A DNA stretch of 64,000 nt from Saccharibacillus brassicae (GCF_006542275.1 NZ_CP041217.1:3271501-3335500); one strand, 5' to 3'. Counted from the first letter of the stretch, positions 16,466 to 25,690 are shown. The notes: generated by a model not told the origin, from the sequence alone. Numbers and translations: made by a program.

Positions 16466-16723
16466 ATGGTGGAATCCCGTGTCGTATCCGGCAGGGTCAT
16501 CGAACGTCGCGGCCATGTCGTCATTACCGTGCAAGGCGATCTCGTCAGTTCCTACGACCTGCGTTATTATACGCTTCCCGAAGAGGAACGAACGGACTTC
16601 GCCGAAGAAGCGGCGCAGATTCCGCCGCGGCCCAAGCGCCCCATTGTGCTTCCTTATTGGAAGCGGCAGGCGCTGCCTCCCCTTTCCGAACCGGACAACC
16701 CAAAGAGTGCCAACCGCGCGTAA
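16466..16723 (+). CDS. Small unknown protein, 85 residues
   Basis: I do not recognise the family. The frame starts with a good site (AAAGAGAGGGG upstream of ATG). The N-terminal half (MVESRVVSGRVIERRGHVVI) looks like a beta-strand pair. The C-terminal half is Pro/Arg-rich. There is no signal or membrane segment. Its stop codon lies in the loop of the terminator hairpin that follows, so the last codons double as the 5' arm of the hairpin. It is probably cotranscribed with csbD. Confidence 0.6.
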   Translation: MVESRVVSGRVIERRGHVVITVQGDLVSSYDLRYYTLPEEERTDFAEEAAQIPPRPKRPIVLPYWKRQALPPLSEPDNPKSANRA

Positions 16724-16745
16724 CGCGCGATTGGCACTCTTTTTC
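16702..16745 (+). terminator. Rho-independent terminator overlapping a stop codon
   Basis: GAGTGCCAACCGCGCG pairs with CGCGCGATTGGCACTC; the 3-nt loop TAA is the stop codon of the preceding gene. TTTTT follows. On the other strand it may also end the GNAT gene at 16774. Confidence 0.92.
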
Positions 16746-16773
16746 GTTCGATCCGGCTGCGGCGGGGCTTGGC

Positions 16774-17442
16774 TTACAGGGGAAGCAGCGCGGCATCGCC
16801 GCCGCGTTCGAGCGATTCCACCATGTCCGTCCATGCCGCCGGCTTCGGTTCAAGCACGCCGTAATACGTGCGCAGGAACCGCGCGACGAATATTCCCGGC
16901 AGCGAAGACTGCCCGGCATAAGGCAGGAAGCACAGGTCGAGCCCGCTTACCGCTTCGCCGTCCTGCTGCCAGGACGGATGGACGTATTCGAAGTCCAGAC
17001 GGCGATAGCCGAGATGGGCCAGCACTTCGCGCCGCACGAACGGGTCCATCGGCTTCACTCCGCCGAATGGATGTTCGTTCGAGCGGTACGGATCGTAGAT
17101 TTCGGCGAACATGCCCTGCAGCGTGCCGCCGGCTTCGGCGGCCAGACGCTTCAGGTCCGCTTCGCGGCGCGACGCGAGGAACGGGCCGATACCGAGTCCC
17201 GGACGGCCGATGATCGTGAAGTCGGTCATGGCGATCTCGTCGTCGGCATAATAGCGGTATTCCGTGGCGCCGACGACTTCCCCTTCATGCACCGCGACGA
17301 AGACGCGGATGCCGGGATCTTCCAGCGGTTCTTTCCAGAGATCGAACGCCAGCACTTCTTCGGGCGGGAAAATCTCGCTCATGAGCCGGTGCAGGCCGGC
17401 GAACAGCGGATCGGCAATATCGGTTACGCGAACATAGTCCAT
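16774..17442 (-). CDS. GNAT-family N-acetyltransferase
   Basis: A 222-residue protein with a GNAT-like fold pattern. Strands appear in VFVAVHEGEVVGATEYRYY, followed by a weak acetyl-CoA loop (IIGRPGLGIGPFLASRR) and an acidic/aromatic C-terminal half. The canonical R-x-x-G-x-G/A loop is degenerate, so activity is less certain than for its neighbour. GGAGGAAT precedes the ATG. The substrate is unknown. It lies downstream of a second GNAT gene in the same direction. Confidence 0.7.
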   Translation of the reverse strand: MDYVRVTDIADPLFAGLHRLMSEIFPPEEVLAFDLWKEPLEDPGIRVFVAVHEGEVVGATEYRYYADDEIAMTDFTIIGRPGLGIGPFLASRREADLKRLAAEAGGTLQGMFAEIYDPYRSNEHPFGGVKPMDPFVRREVLAHLGYRRLDFEYVHPSWQQDGEAVSGLDLCFLPYAGQSSLPGIFVARFLRTYYGVLEPKPAAWTDMVESLERGGDAALLPL

Positions 17443-17569
17443 GTCTGATTCCTCCGATGTATAAATTTAACGGTCTCATAAGGGCGGGTGCGGCCTATCC
17501 AAAAGGCCTATCCCAAAAGACTCTAGTATAGCTTCTATTATAGAAAGAAAAGAGAGGGAGGATAAAAAG

Positions 17570-18259
17570 TCAGGGCTTTAGCAGCGGATTGCGCCATTCC
17601 ATCAGCAGCGCGTGGTCGGCCGATTCCGGGTCGTCCAGATAATCCGTCACGACGGACAGCGGCGTGCGCCCGCAGTGCAGCAGGAAGCCGATCACCGGAT
17701 CGCGGCGGCGGCCGTGCAGAACGTCGTCGACATAAGCTTCCGGCGTCAACTGCGTTCGGACAGCGCCGTAACCGGGCATGCGGGCGCCGCCAAGCAGACG
17801 TACAAGACCCAGTCCCACGACCAGCTCATAGGCCGATTGGAGCATCTGCTTGCCCAGTCCGAGACCGCGCGCAGCCGGCGACACGCTGATGTCGACGACG
17901 TACAGCGTATTACCGAACGGATCATGCGTGCCGATATACCCATTATCGGTCATGTCGCTCCAGCTGTGCTGCGCCTGCTTCGGATCGAACGAGGCGATCA
18001 GTGTCGTGAGCGAGCCGACCAGGCGTCCTTCCACTTCGGCGCACAGCGCCCCGACAGGGAAGATTTCCATATGCCGGAGCAGCTGCTCGCGGTTCCACCA
18101 GAGCTCGGACGGATAAGGCGGCGGGAAGCATTCGCGCTGGATCGCGATCAGGCCTTGTATATCGGCCGGCCCGTAATTGCGGATGCGCAGCCGCTGGGGC
18201 TGTCCTTCGCGGAAGACGTAGCCGGTCTTCTCGTAGCGTTCGACAGGAGGCATGTTCAT
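17570..18259 (-). CDS. GNAT-family N-acetyltransferase paired with a nitrilase-family gene
   Basis: A 229-residue acetyltransferase. The acetyl-CoA loop is clear in SPAARGLGLGKQML, preceded by the strand TLYVVDISV. It starts 5 nt after the stop of the carbon-nitrogen hydrolase gene, so the two are cotranscribed. In Bacillus (YhcX) a GNAT domain and a nitrilase domain are fused in one chain with the GNAT first; here they are separate and in the opposite order. That supports a joint function on an amide- or amine-containing substrate, not identified. Confidence 0.85.
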   Translation of the reverse strand: MNMPPVERYEKTGYVFREGQPQRLRIRNYGPADIQGLIAIQRECFPPPYPSELWWNREQLLRHMEIFPVGALCAEVEGRLVGSLTTLIASFDPKQAQHSWSDMTDNGYIGTHDPFGNTLYVVDISVSPAARGLGLGKQMLQSAYELVVGLGLVRLLGGARMPGYGAVRTQLTPEAYVDDVLHGRRRDPVIGFLLHCGRTPLSVVTDYLDDPESADHALLMEWRNPLLKP

Positions 18260-18263
18260 CGCC

Positions 18264-19121
18264 TCAAGACCAGTCCGTATACAGGTCGGTCCGGCGATCG
18301 CGCCAGGTCGTGACCGAGCCTTTCTGGCGGACCTGCTGGAGCAGGTCCAGATCCAGATCGGCGACGACGATCATGTCGTCGTTGATCTCGCCTTCGGCCA
18401 CGATGCCGCGCGGAGGAAACGGCACGTCGTTCGGCGAGATCATCGCCGCCTGGCCGAAATTGCCGCGCATGAAATCGACCGTCGGCAGCGAGCCGACCGT
18501 GCCGGTCGTCACGACGTAGATTTGATTCTCGATCGTTCGCGCATGGCAGCAGTAGCGGACCCGATGGAAGCCGTGCCGGTCATCGGTGCAGGACGGGCAG
18601 AAGATCACGTCCGCGCCTTTGGCCCGGGCGATGCGAACGATCTCCGGGAATTCGATATCGTAGCATGTCAGCAGCGCGATCTTGCCTTTGTCCGTATCGA
18701 ACACCGATACTTCGTCGCCCTGGGCCATATTCCATTCGTGGACTTCGGTCGGCGTGATATGGATTTTCTCCTGCGTCGCGACGCGGCCGTCGGGATAGAA
18801 GAGGTGCGCCGTGTTGTACAATTTGCCTGCGCGGCGCACGACGTGCGTGCCCGCGATAATGTGCATAGTGGACGACTGTGCGAGTCCGCGAAACAAATCG
18901 AGGTAAGCCTGCGTATAATCAGGGAGACTCTCGATTCCCTGCGCCTGCCCGTGCTCGTCGGGGATGGACAGCAGCTGGGTCGTGAAAAATTCGGGGAACA
19001 GCAAAAATTCGGTTTCGAACTCCAGAGCCGTTTTTACGTAATGTTCGGCCTGCTTGGCAAATTCGTCAAAAGACGAGATCGTATGCAGATGATACTGTAC
19101 AGCGGCTGTACGCATTTTCAT
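18264..19121 (-). CDS. Carbon-nitrogen (nitrilase-superfamily) hydrolase
   Basis: A 285-residue amidase of the nitrilase superfamily. The catalytic triad is complete: Glu44 in LLFPEFF, Lys119 in TQEKIHITPTE, and Cys153 in LLTCYDIEFPE. Such enzymes hydrolyse amides or N-carbamoyl groups. The sequence resembles the hydrolase half of YhcX-type proteins. The start is an ATG preceded by AAGGAGG. It is the first gene of a two-gene unit with the GNAT gene. Confidence 0.9.
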   Translation of the reverse strand: MKMRTAAVQYHLHTISSFDEFAKQAEHYVKTALEFETEFLLFPEFFTTQLLSIPDEHGQAQGIESLPDYTQAYLDLFRGLAQSSTMHIIAGTHVVRRAGKLYNTAHLFYPDGRVATQEKIHITPTEVHEWNMAQGDEVSVFDTDKGKIALLTCYDIEFPEIVRIARAKGADVIFCPSCTDDRHGFHRVRYCCHARTIENQIYVVTTGTVGSLPTVDFMRGNFGQAAMISPNDVPFPPRGIVAEGEINDDMIVVADLDLDLLQQVRQKGSVTTWRDRRTDLYTDWS

Positions 19122-19197
19122 CGGACGAAAACCTCCTTGAAGTCAAGATACCCCAATCATAGCAAATCGGCCGAACCGCGACCACACACAGTTCTTC

Positions 19198-19225
19198 TTG
19201 ACAAAATATGTATCGTATATAAAAA
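19198..19225 (+). promoter_or_regulatory. Possible promoter of the histidine kinase gene
   Basis: A perfect TTGACA at 19198-19203 is followed by A/T-rich sequence with TATATAAAAA. No -10 hexamer sits at exactly 17 bp; the best overlap is a 16-bp spacing. The gene starts about 110 nt downstream. Confidence 0.35.
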
Positions 19226-19336
19226 TTAAAGATCATACGTTCGAATTTTTCGCATACATACTTTTGGGCTGAATCTTGGAGTATGAGAAAGCCGACGACA
19301 ACCGGAGCGGGAGAACCAGGAAATAGAGGCGAAAAA

Positions 19337-20731
19337 ATGGAATTTCCGAAAATGTTCGTGCAAAATATGGCGGTGCTGGTCACCTTCGCCTATGTCGCCA
19401 ACCTGATCTACAAATATGCAATTTTCCGCGCGCCCGGTACGGTGAAATATATAGGTTCCGTTCTGCTGCTTATTGCGGGCGGATGGTTTTCGATGTTTTT
19501 CGGATTCAAGCTGTCCGAAGACGTTATCTTCGACATGCGCATGGTGCCTCTGCTGATCGCCATTTTCGTATATACCCGTCCTTCGATCGTGTTTGCCGTG
19601 GGACTCGGGATCGGCTTGACGCGTTTCTCTTTCGGATGGAGCGACGCGGCCGTGGCCGGCTTCGTCAATCTGGCGATTCTCGGTATGGTGGGAGCGCTGC
19701 TGAACGTGTGGCTTCGCCGCCTGAACTGGGATTTTCTACGCGGTGCTGCGCTCGTCATCGTCGTGATGAACGTGCTCAACAGTCTGAATATCGCGATTCT
19801 CGGCGTGATCCCGACGGGGTATTACTTGTCGCATATCGTTCCGTACACGCTGCCTACCGCCCTGCTGCTGTGCGGGTTGTTCGCTTTGATCCTGCGCGAT
19901 TTCCAGAAGGAACAGCAGCGAACCCTCGCGCTCGCGGAAGCGAACCGCCTGCTCAAGGAGCAGACGGAGGAACTCGGCAAGAACGAGATCGTGCTGGAAG
20001 ACCGGGCCAAGCAGCTCCAGCTCGCATCCCAGTACAAATCGGAATTTCTGGCGAATATGTCGCACGAACTGCGCACGCCGCTTAACAGCATCATCAACCT
20101 GGCGCAGTTTATCTCGGAGTCGGCCGAAGACACGCCGATTGAAGAGACGACGCGTTACGGGCAATTGATTTACCATTCGGGCGAAGACCTGCTCAAGATC
20201 ATCAACGACATTCTCGATCTGTCCAAGGTTGAAGCGGGCAAGCTTGAGATCGTCAACGAAGACATCAGCCTTCAGGAAGTGCCGAGCTGGGTCGGTTCGT
20301 ATTTCGAGCTGACGGCCGAACGCAAGCAGCTGGACTTCAATATCCGCCTGGAGAGCAGCCTGCCGGACACGATCCGTTCCGATCCGCAGCGCCTTCAGCA
20401 GATTCTGCGCAACCTGCTCGCCAACGCGTTCAAGTTTACCGATCGAGGCTCGGTCGAACTGCGCATCTACAAGGCGGAAGAACCGCAGCTCAAAGGGGAG
20501 TGGATCGTGTTCGCGGTCCGCGATACAGGAATCGGGATCGCGGCCGAGAAACATTTCACGATTTTCGAGGCGTTTCAGCAGGCGGACAGCACAATCGGCA
20601 AAAAATACGGGGGTACCGGTCTCGGACTGTCCATCAGCAGCGATCTGTCGCGCCTGCTCGGAGGCTTTATCCGCATGGAGAGCGTCGAAGGCAAAGGCAG
20701 CACGTTTTCGCTGTTCCTGCCGCTCTCCTGA
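19337..20731 (+). CDS. Membrane sensor histidine kinase with 5TMR_LYT-like sensor
   Basis: A 464-residue kinase. The first ~200 residues are six or so membrane helices with the 5TMR-LYT pattern (GFKLSEDVIFDMRMVPLLIA), found in LytS/YhcK-type sensors. A short coiled coil follows, then HisKA with the phosphoacceptor His in NMSHELRTPLN and a full HATPase domain (N-box LLANAFKF, G1 DTGIGI, G2 GGTGLGLSIS). I chose the ATG at 19337 after AGAGGCG; an upstream ATG at 19283 lacks a site. No response regulator gene is adjacent, so it is an orphan kinase. The ligand is unknown. Confidence 0.88.
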   Translation: MEFPKMFVQNMAVLVTFAYVANLIYKYAIFRAPGTVKYIGSVLLLIAGGWFSMFFGFKLSEDVIFDMRMVPLLIAIFVYTRPSIVFAVGLGIGLTRFSFGWSDAAVAGFVNLAILGMVGALLNVWLRRLNWDFLRGAALVIVVMNVLNSLNIAILGVIPTGYYLSHIVPYTLPTALLLCGLFALILRDFQKEQQRTLALAEANRLLKEQTEELGKNEIVLEDRAKQLQLASQYKSEFLANMSHELRTPLNSIINLAQFISESAEDTPIEETTRYGQLIYHSGEDLLKIINDILDLSKVEAGKLEIVNEDISLQEVPSWVGSYFELTAERKQLDFNIRLESSLPDTIRSDPQRLQQILRNLLANAFKFTDRGSVELRIYKAEEPQLKGEWIVFAVRDTGIGIAAEKHFTIFEAFQQADSTIGKKYGGTGLGLSISSDLSRLLGGFIRMESVEGKGSTFSLFLPLS

Positions 20732-20857
20732 GAGCGGCTTTTCGCGTCCACAGACGGGAGAAGCCGTCGGCGGCGTCCGCCCTTGACGGACGGGTTGCCC
20801 AATGACGCTTTAACGCTTAAACTGACTGTATACTTATACCGAAAAGGATGGGATTAC

Positions 20858-21244
20858 ATGTCGCACAGCAAAAAAACGATCGTCACCGATAAAGCGCCCG
20901 GCGCAATCGGACCTTACTCGCAGGCCGTCGCGGCCGGACCGTTCATTTTCGCTTCCGGTCAGCTCGGCGTGCATCCGCAGACCGGCGAATTCCCGGACGG
21001 CGTCGAAGCGCAGGCCAAGCAGTCGCTGGAGAACGTCAAAGCGCTGCTGGAAGCGGCGGGCAGCGGTCTCGACCGCGTCGTCAAAGCGACGATGTTCCTC
21101 AAGGACATGAACGATTTCGCCGCGGCGAACGCCGTCTACGGCACGTTCTTCAGCGAGCCTTACCCGGCGCGCAGCACGATCGAAGTCGCGCGCCTGCCGA
21201 AGGACGCGCTGGTGGAGATCGAAGTGATCGCGCTGGCCGAATAA
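20858..21244 (+). CDS. ridA: RidA-family enamine/imine deaminase
   Basis: A 128-residue protein of the YjgF/YER057c/UK114 family. It deaminates reactive 2-aminoacrylate-type enamines made by PLP enzymes. Family marks are IGPYSQAV, FASGQLG, and the substrate-binding Arg in YPARSTIEV followed by ALVEIEVIA. The start follows AAGGATG. It is a single-gene unit ending at a shared terminator. Confidence 0.93.
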   Translation: MSHSKKTIVTDKAPGAIGPYSQAVAAGPFIFASGQLGVHPQTGEFPDGVEAQAKQSLENVKALLEAAGSGLDRVVKATMFLKDMNDFAAANAVYGTFFSEPYPARSTIEVARLPKDALVEIEVIALAE

Positions 21245-21292
21245 TCGGCCGCTTGCTGCGCCGGCCGGATGTTTGCCGGCCGAGCCGAATAC

Positions 21293-21329
21293 AAAAAAAG
21301 CCGACTGCGGGATGCGGTCGGCTTTTTTT
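21293..21329. terminator. Bidirectional terminator between ridA and the TspO-like gene
   Basis: AGCCGACTGC and GCGGTCGGCT pair around a 5-nt loop, flanked by A7 on one side and T7 on the other, so it works in both directions. Confidence 0.92.
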
Positions 21330-21376
21330 GCTTTTTTTTCGCTAAAGGGCACAGGATTCGGTAAAAGGTACGCGCT

Positions 21377-22126
21377 TCAGTCCCGGTCCCGGATCGAGCG
21401 GATAAACATCCAGACCGCGAACAGCACGAGCACGATCGAGATCACGAGAGCGGTCAGTTCGACGGAGCGAACGGTGTCCGACTGCTCGACCGAGATCGCG
21501 TACAGCGCCCAGGCGAAGACGAGCGGGTACACCCCGTCGCGGAACCGGAAACCGATCGTGAACGCAAGCACGGCGGCGACGATCAGGATGGCGATCGCCC
21601 AGCCGGCATTGCCGAATTCGTATTTGGTGCACAGGGCGGAGATATTGACGATAGTTGCGACACTGATCCAGCCCAGGTACATACTGAACGGCAGCTTCAC
21701 GAACACGATGTCCAGCACTTCCAGGCGTTCCCCGTGCAGGCGGGTACGGATATAGATCATGATGATGCTGAGCAGCAGCAGCAGCATGACGACGACCGAC
21801 AGTTCGATCAGCAGATAATGCCAGCAGAACAACCACGCCATGTTCAGCACGCAGCTGACCGCGAACCACGGCCCGGGAGCGGCGGCGGAAGTCCGGCCTT
21901 TGCGTTCGGCCACGAACGCGTAGATCGCGAAGCCGATCAGCAGCACGTAGATGACTGACCAGATGGAGAAAGCAAATCCCGCGGGAGTCAGCAGATTTTT
22001 GAACATGTCGGAAATTTCGCGCGTGTCGCGGCCGGCGAGCGGCAGCAGCGTCGACAGGGCGTTCACCGCGATTACGGCTGCGAGCAGAACCGCGTTCAGC
22101 CATTTGTACGGATTTTTCGTCGTCAA
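21377..22126 (-). CDS. TspO/tryptophan-rich-sensory-protein-like membrane protein
   Basis: A 249-residue protein with about seven membrane helices. The first contains the PYKWLNAVLLAAVIAVN type start, and TPAGFAFSIWSVIYVLL matches the hallmark of the longer TspO-related proteins. The best start is a TTG at 22126 with AAAGGAG 8 nt upstream; longer frames have no site. Members bind porphyrins or other hydrophobic ligands. No partner gene indicates its role here. Confidence 0.75.
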   Translation of the reverse strand: MTTKNPYKWLNAVLLAAVIAVNALSTLLPLAGRDTREISDMFKNLLTPAGFAFSIWSVIYVLLIGFAIYAFVAERKGRTSAAAPGPWFAVSCVLNMAWLFCWHYLLIELSVVVMLLLLLSIIMIYIRTRLHGERLEVLDIVFVKLPFSMYLGWISVATIVNISALCTKYEFGNAGWAIAILIVAAVLAFTIGFRFRDGVYPLVFAWALYAISVEQSDTVRSVELTALVISIVLVLFAVWMFIRSIRDRD

Positions 22127-22319
22127 AAGAAGTCGCTCCTTTCGGTATGAACATAGGATTTTGTCAACGAATGACCGGCAGGTCATTTCTTCTACAACTC
22201 CTTTTACCCCGAATTCGTCGGCGCGCACCCCCGCTGCCGAAACTTTTCGATTGCGGGGCGGCGAAAGGGATGCCATAATCGGGACAGAAGCAAGCGTTTT
22301 GACCGTATTTTACGAATTT

Positions 22320-22334
22320 ATGCAAACGTTTGCC
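22320..22334. promoter_or_regulatory. Catabolite-responsive element (cre)
   Basis: ATGCAAACGTTTGCC contains the 12-bp palindrome GCAAACGTTTGC and fits the CcpA consensus WTGNAANCGNWNNCW except the last base. A weaker second match (AGCAAGCGTTTTGA) begins near 22289. It lies about 165 bp before the GH31 start, so glucose repression is likely. Confidence 0.7.
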
Positions 22335-22496
22335 CGTATCGGTGCGCGAAAAGGGTCGCCCGCCTGTTCAGACAGGGCAATTCAGGTGAAGTATGTGAGT
22401 ACAAGCATCGCCCGCCGAGACGGCGGCCGCGATATCAAGCCGTCTTCGATCCGCTGCCGGGCGGAGAGGCGGTCACACAAGGAGCTGACGCAAAAG

Positions 22497-24938
22497 ATGG
22501 ATACGAGTGAAGCGATACACCCCGACCGCGTGGGACCGATGATTATTCAGGAAGCGTGGGGCACGATTGGCAAAGCCCTGGCGCTGGACCATATGAACGG
22601 CGTCTACGTCTGTCGCGGAGAGCGAGCGTCGTTGGCGTTCGTGTTCCTCGGCGAAGACCTGTTCCGCATGAAGCTGTTCATGGGCCGGGAACCGGACCTG
22701 TCCACGACGATCGCCGTGCTGCCGCGCGAGAGCCGGCCGCTGGAAGCGGAGATCGAAGAAACGGAGCGCGTCTGGAAACTGAGTGCCGGCCATCTAGTGC
22801 TGGAGATCGAGAAGCAGTCGTGCGCCGTATCGGTGTTCGATCTCGAAGAACGGCTTATTGCCCGCCAGAACAACATCAGCTGGAATCCGCGCGGAGCCAT
22901 TCATTCGGTGTACGACATGCCGGGCGACTCGCACTTTTACGGATTGGGCGAAAAAGCGAGCTTTCTCGATAAGCGCGGCGAACGCTACACGATGTGGAAT
23001 ACCGACGTGTACGCGCCGCATATGCCGGAGATCGAGGCGCTGTACGAATCGATTCCGCTGCTCGTCCATCTGCACGGCCAATGCTCGTACGGCATTTTCC
23101 TCGATAATCCCGGCCGTACCGACTTCGATATGCGCTCGCACGGCATCGCCTACACGATCGGCTGTTCGACGGGCGACTACGACATCTACTTCGTGTACGG
23201 TCCCGAACTCAAAAGCGTCGTACGCGGCTATACCGAGCTGACCGGCCGGATCGCGCTGCCGCCCAAATGGGCGCTCGGCTACCACCAGTCCCGTTACAGC
23301 TACATGGACCAGAACGAAGTGCTGCATCTGGCGCGAACGTTCCGGGAAAAAGAAATTCCGTGCGACGTCATCTACCTCGACATCCATTACATGGACGAAT
23401 ACCGCGTGTTCACGTTCGATCCGGTCCGTTTTCCCGATCCCGAAGCGATGATGGCCGAACTGAAGCAGTTGGGCATCCGTATCGTGCCGATCGTCGATCC
23501 CGGCGTCAAAAAAGACCCGAAGTATTCCGTGTACCGCGAAGGCGTCGAACAGGGCCATTTCAGCCGCAAACTCGAAGGCGACATTTTCTTCGGGGACGTG
23601 TGGCCGGGGACGAGCGCGTTCGCCGACTTCACGAACGACACGGCGTCGGAATGGTGGGGCAACCTGCACAAGTATTACACGGACCTCGGCATCCCGGGCA
23701 TCTGGAACGATATGAACGAGCCGGCCGTCTTCAACGCGTCCAAAACGATGGACCTCGACGTCATGCACGGCAACAACGGCAATCCCAAGACGCATGAGGA
23801 GCTGCATAACCTGTACGGGCTGCTCATGTCCAAAGCGACGTACGAAGGGTTGAAAAGAAATATGGACGGCCAGCGTCCGTTCGTGCTGACGCGGGCCGGC
23901 TACTCGGGTATCCAGCGGTACGCGGCGGTGTGGACAGGCGACAACCGCAGTTTCTGGGAACATATGGCGCTGGCCATGCCGATGGTGCTCAATATGGGCT
24001 TATCGGGCCTGGCGTTCGCCGGACCGGATATCGGGGGCTTCGCGCATCACGCGTCGGCCGAACTGCTCGTGCGCTGGACGCAGATGGGCGTGCTGTTCCC
24101 TTACTGCCGCAACCATTCGTCGATCGGGACGCTGCGGCAGGAGCCGTGGTCGTTCGGTCCGGAGATCGAAGGCATTTTGCGCGAATATATCGGGCTGCGC
24201 TACCGTTGGATGCCGCATCTGTACAATCTGTTCCATGAAGCGTCCGAGACGGGACTGCCGCCGATGCGCCCGCTGCTGCTCGAATACCAGAACGATCCGC
24301 ACGTGACCAATCTGTGCGACCAGTTCCTCGTCGGCAGCGACGTGCTGGCGGCGCCGATCTACCGGCCGGACACCGAACACCGCGCCGTCTATTTGCCGGA
24401 AGGCGACTGGTTCGATTACTGGACCGGCGAGAAGCTTGCGGGCGGGCGCCATATTCTGGCCCATGCGCCGCTGAGCGTCATGCCGCTGTACGTCAAAGCC
24501 GGCGCCGTTATCGCGGAAGGCGAACCGAAGCTCTACGCGGACGACCGGACGGACGAGACGCTGACGCTGCGCGTCTACGGCGCGTCGGCGGAAGAAGGCT
24601 TCAAAGCGTCGTACAGCCTGTACGAAGACGACGGATCGAGCTTCGATTACGCGAGCGGCGTCTCGTCGCTGATCGAGTTCGAGCTGCGCGGGGAAGCCGG
24701 CGGCCTCGAACTGAGCTATCGCTACGAGCGCAGAGGGTATGCGGCCAATCGCAATCTGCTGCGTTTCGCGCTCGTCTGCACGGCGTTCAAGCCGTCGTCG
24801 GTCGAAGGACTCGGCGAGATCACGGCGGAAGACGCGGAGCACGGCCGCGAAGGCTGGTACGTCGACGCGCAGACCGGAGGCCTGATGCTTCAGGTGCAGG
24901 ATACGAGCCAGGGCGCGGTGTTCAAGCTGTGCGGTTAG
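22497..24938 (+). CDS. Glycoside hydrolase family 31 (alpha-glucosidase type)
   Basis: An 813-residue cytosolic enzyme. The GH31 nucleophile is Asp405 in WNDMNEP; the acid/base Asp lies in WTGDNRSFWEH. The N-terminal beta-domain contains GLGEKASFLDKRG, and C-terminal beta-domains follow. It should release glucose (or xylose) from the non-reducing end of alpha-linked oligosaccharides. There is no signal peptide. The ATG at 22497 follows AAGGAG. A cre palindrome upstream suggests CcpA control. No transporter lies beside it. A SUKH gene follows 82 nt later. Confidence 0.93.
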   Translation: MDTSEAIHPDRVGPMIIQEAWGTIGKALALDHMNGVYVCRGERASLAFVFLGEDLFRMKLFMGREPDLSTTIAVLPRESRPLEAEIEETERVWKLSAGHLVLEIEKQSCAVSVFDLEERLIARQNNISWNPRGAIHSVYDMPGDSHFYGLGEKASFLDKRGERYTMWNTDVYAPHMPEIEALYESIPLLVHLHGQCSYGIFLDNPGRTDFDMRSHGIAYTIGCSTGDYDIYFVYGPELKSVVRGYTELTGRIALPPKWALGYHQSRYSYMDQNEVLHLARTFREKEIPCDVIYLDIHYMDEYRVFTFDPVRFPDPEAMMAELKQLGIRIVPIVDPGVKKDPKYSVYREGVEQGHFSRKLEGDIFFGDVWPGTSAFADFTNDTASEWWGNLHKYYTDLGIPGIWNDMNEPAVFNASKTMDLDVMHGNNGNPKTHEELHNLYGLLMSKATYEGLKRNMDGQRPFVLTRAGYSGIQRYAAVWTGDNRSFWEHMALAMPMVLNMGLSGLAFAGPDIGGFAHHASAELLVRWTQMGVLFPYCRNHSSIGTLRQEPWSFGPEIEGILREYIGLRYRWMPHLYNLFHEASETGLPPMRPLLLEYQNDPHVTNLCDQFLVGSDVLAAPIYRPDTEHRAVYLPEGDWFDYWTGEKLAGGRHILAHAPLSVMPLYVKAGAVIAEGEPKLYADDRTDETLTLRVYGASAEEGFKASYSLYEDDGSSFDYASGVSSLIEFELRGEAGGLELSYRYERRGYAANRNLLRFALVCTAFKPSSVEGLGEITAEDAEHGREGWYVDAQTGGLMLQVQDTSQGAVFKLCG

Positions 24939-25020
24939 GTAAAGGCAGCATGCCCTTGGGCCCGTTCGCCGGGCGGCAGGGGCAGGGAGATAAACGCAAG
25001 GAAGCGGAGGTCGGGCGGTC

Positions 25021-25539
25021 ATGTGGAGAATCATCGAAGCTTACGACCGGATCAATAGCTGGATTCGGGCAAGCGAAGGACAATTTATCGAGCTGGACAA
25101 CGGCGAATCGTGCCGCTTTCTCAGGCGGCGTACGTTCACGGGGCAGGGGTTGGACGAGTTCGAACAGACGTCCGGAATAGAGCTGCCGCCCGAATACAGG
25201 CGGTTCCTGATCGGGGTCGGCGCGGTCGAGCTGTTCGCCGGACCGCTTGGCGACGGCGTTCAAGTGCTCGGGCCAGGCGAGATCGAACACTTCTCGCGGA
25301 CGCTGTTCGACGGGCGGGGAGAGAATCCCTACCCGGCACTGCTGCCGGCCGTGGCGATGCCCGGCTCCGGCGCGTTCGGCGCGTTCCGGCCGGCGAGCGA
25401 ACGCGAACAGCGGTACGGCGTGTTCGATTTCCGGCGGCTGCCGGAAGCCGGAAGCGCGGCTCCCGGCTTCGCGTCGTTCGACGATTGGGTAGCCGAACTG
25501 GCCGACAGCCGGGGGAAGTTCGACCGGGCGGGGGATTGA
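25021..25539 (+). CDS. SMI1/KNR4 (SUKH) family protein
   Basis: A 172-residue cytosolic protein. The SUKH core is seen in LDEFEQTSGIELPPEYRRFL, followed by VGAVELFAGPLGDGVQVL. SUKH proteins are often immunity proteins of contact-dependent toxins, though many are solitary and of unknown role. No toxin gene is adjacent; the nearest polymorphic-toxin candidate lies more than 30 kb away. It is a small gene following the GH31 gene. Confidence 0.8.
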   Translation: MWRIIEAYDRINSWIRASEGQFIELDNGESCRFLRRRTFTGQGLDEFEQTSGIELPPEYRRFLIGVGAVELFAGPLGDGVQVLGPGEIEHFSRTLFDGRGENPYPALLPAVAMPGSGAFGAFRPASEREQRYGVFDFRRLPEAGSAAPGFASFDDWVAELADSRGKFDRAGD

Positions 25540-25651
25540 AGCGGGGGAAGGGCGGAAGGTCCGGCCCGCTTCCGTTCCGCGTTTCCGCTTGCTTGGGCGC
25601 GGACAACTCGGGCGCGGACAATCGGACACCGCCGATCCCGTGCAAACATTC

Positions 25652-25690
25652 AAAAAAGGCCGGGCGCATGTAAGGGCGTCCGGCCTTTTT
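25652..25690. terminator. Terminator after the SUKH gene
   Basis: AAAAAAGGCCGGGCGC pairs with GGCGTCCGGCCTTTTT around a short loop. The flanking A and T runs make it usable from both sides. Confidence 0.88.

Noticed and set aside
25021-25539. SUKH gene as immunity to the RHS protein at the window end
   Set aside because: They are more than 30 kb apart and immunity genes normally follow their toxin directly.
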